In this document: positions 5,264 through 6,454 of the stretch, piece by piece
How positions within the stretch are numbered: position 1 is the stretch's first letter
Layout: the number at the start of each line of letters is the position of its first letter
Assembly: GCA_012511355.1 (NCBI GenBank)
Contig: JAAZGG010000135.1
Location: 1 to 6,454, forward strand
From: a bacterium
GTDB taxonomy: Bacteria; Bacillota_I; Bacilli_A; RFN20; UBA1709
Length of the DNA stretch: 6,454 bases
Direction of reading: 5' to 3'
The notes under the pieces: model-generated
Database searches by the model: none
Told to the model about the DNA's origin: nothing
The model's input: the letters and a program-made list of their open reading frames with translations, nothing else
Position numbers and translations under genes: made by a program

Positions 5264-6454
5264 ATGGAAGAACGCCCTTTTAAATTAGTTTCTCCTTTTC
5301 AGCCAACTGGCGATCAGCCTGAGGCCATTAAAACGTTGGTAGAGGGGCTACGTGCTAACAAAAGATATCAGGTTTTACTAGGGGCAACAGGAACGGGGAA
5401 AACCTACACAATTGCTAATGTAATCGCCCAAATTCAAAGACCAACTTTAGTTATGGTTCACAATAAGACTTTAGCTGGTCAACTTTATAGTGAGTTAAAA
5501 AGTTTTTTCCCTGAAAATCGTGTAGAATACTTCATCTCAAACTTTGATTTTTATCAACCTGAAGCTTATATTCCCAAAAGCGACACATATATTGAAAAAA
5601 GTGCTGATATGAATATGGAAATTGAAATGATGCGCAATGCGGCCATCAACTCAGCTTTGACCCGCGGCGATACTATTATTGTTGCTTCTGTTGCCGCAAT
5701 TTATGCTTTAAATGATCCGGAAGAATATTCAAGTTTACTTTTTTCTTTACGAGTGGGGGAAAGCATTAATCGTAGAGACATCGTCAGGTTGTTGATTAAT
5801 GCTCAATATAAACGAACGATGCTTGATTTAGTGCCAGGGAGTTTTCGTGTTCGTGGCGATGTTTTAGAAATCGCCCCGCCATATACCGATCGAGTGTTTA
5901 TTAGAGTTGAACTCTTTGCAGATGTGGTTGAACGGATAAGTGAAGTTGATCCTTTAGCAGGGACAACCCAAAGAACTTATCAATATATCCCGATTTATCC
6001 AGCGGAATCTCATGCCTCTAGTCAAAAACGTTTAAATGAGGCGGTTCAAACAATTTTAGAAGAACTTGTTATAGAAGTTCAAAAATTTAAGGATGCTGGG
6101 AAATTATTAGAGGCAGAACGTTTAGATCAACGAACGCGCCGTGATGTTGAACAAATTGAAGAATATGGAATTTGTCCTGGAATTGAGAACTATTCTCGAC
6201 ATATTGATAAACGTAAAAAAGGCGAAGCTCCGTTTACCATTATGGACTATTTTAAAGAGCGGAATTATCTAGTGATTGTTGATGAATCACATGTTTCTTT
6301 GCCACAGATTAGAGGAATGTATAATGGAGATCGTTCTCGTAAAGAAACACTAGTTAAATATGGTTTTCGTTTACCTAGCGCCCTTGATAATCGTCCTTTA
6401 AAATTTGCAGAATTTGAAAAACGCATTTCTAATGTGATTTTTACCTCAGCCACC
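5264..6454 (+). CDS. uvrB: UvrB, excinuclease ABC subunit B (partial, 3' end outside window)
   Basis: The first 397 residues of UvrB, of about 660 in the family; the frame is open to the right edge. UvrB receives damaged DNA from UvrA, verifies the lesion with its beta-hairpin and limited helicase activity, and recruits UvrC to cut. Visible are the family opening 'FQPTGDQPEAI' (12-22), Walker A GATGTGKT (40-47), the hairpin region around 'QPEAYIPKSDTYIEK' (98-112), 'GIENYSRH', the Walker B box VDESH (339-343), 'GMYNGDR', 'GFRLPSALDNRPL' and the start of motif III, SAT (395-397). The start is fixed by AAGGTGG and by alignment with known UvrB N-termini. The hairpin reads NFDFY (93-97) where Bacillus has YYDYY, and 'VASVAAIYALN' replaces the usual 'VASVSCIYGLG'. 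It lies only 2 bases after prfB. The helicase C-terminal half and UvrC-binding domain cannot be seen. Confidence 0.96.
   Translation, partial: MEERPFKLVSPFQPTGDQPEAIKTLVEGLRANKRYQVLLGATGTGKTYTIANVIAQIQRPTLVMVHNKTLAGQLYSELKSFFPENRVEYFISNFDFYQPEAYIPKSDTYIEKSADMNMEIEMMRNAAINSALTRGDTIIVASVAAIYALNDPEEYSSLLFSLRVGESINRRDIVRLLINAQYKRTMLDLVPGSFRVRGDVLEIAPPYTDRVFIRVELFADVVERISEVDPLAGTTQRTYQYIPIYPAESHASSQKRLNEAVQTILEELVIEVQKFKDAGKLLEAERLDQRTRRDVEQIEEYGICPGIENYSRHIDKRKKGEAPFTIMDYFKERNYLVIVDESHVSLPQIRGMYNGDRSRKETLVKYGFRLPSALDNRPLKFAEFEKRISNVIFTSAT

Noticed and set aside
6265..6453. Minus-strand open frame at the right edge.
   Set aside because: It lies opposite highly conserved UvrB motifs (VDESH, GMYNGDR, GFRLPSALDNRPL), so it is a shadow.

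Overview
This is ordinary chromosomal housekeeping DNA from a low-GC Gram-positive bacterium (Bacillota, class Bacilli or a close relative of the Mollicutes). The evidence is AT-rich codon use, strong AAGGAGG-type ribosome binding sites, and the order comFA - comFC - (small gene) - secA - prfB, which is the neighbourhood known from Bacillus. All coding is on the + strand. The genetic code looks standard: every tryptophan I checked is TGG, and an RF2 gene is present, controlled by an in-frame UGA. I cannot name the genus. The short SecA and some UvrB substitutions hint at a divergent, reduced Bacilli/Mollicutes-type lineage, but this is an inference.

Layout. 1-720: 3' part of comFA (DNA-uptake helicase), cut by the left edge. 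680-1354: comFC, overlapping comFA by 41 bases. 1355-1441: promoter and structured leader of a cold-shock gene. 1442-1666: the Csp protein. 1667-1774: intrinsic terminator followed by an extended -10 promoter. 1775-4135: secA. 4157-5261: prfB, joined by a programmed +1 frameshift at 4229-4233. 5264-6454: 5' part of uvrB, cut by the right edge. No gene-free stretch exceeds 108 bases. I saw no tRNA, rRNA, CRISPR array or insertion sequence.

Three transcription units are likely. The first is the end of a late-competence operon (comFA-comFC). The second is a monocistronic csp with its own promoter, hairpin leader and terminator. The third is secA-prfB-uvrB, with gaps of 21 and 2 bases and no terminator between genes; it couples protein export, translation termination and nucleotide-excision repair.

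I found no previously undescribed system. The points most worth a second look are the weakly conserved Shine-Dalgarno stimulator at the prfB frameshift, the palindromic csp leader, csp in the slot usually held by hpf, the tail-less SecA, and the altered damage-binding hairpin of UvrB.
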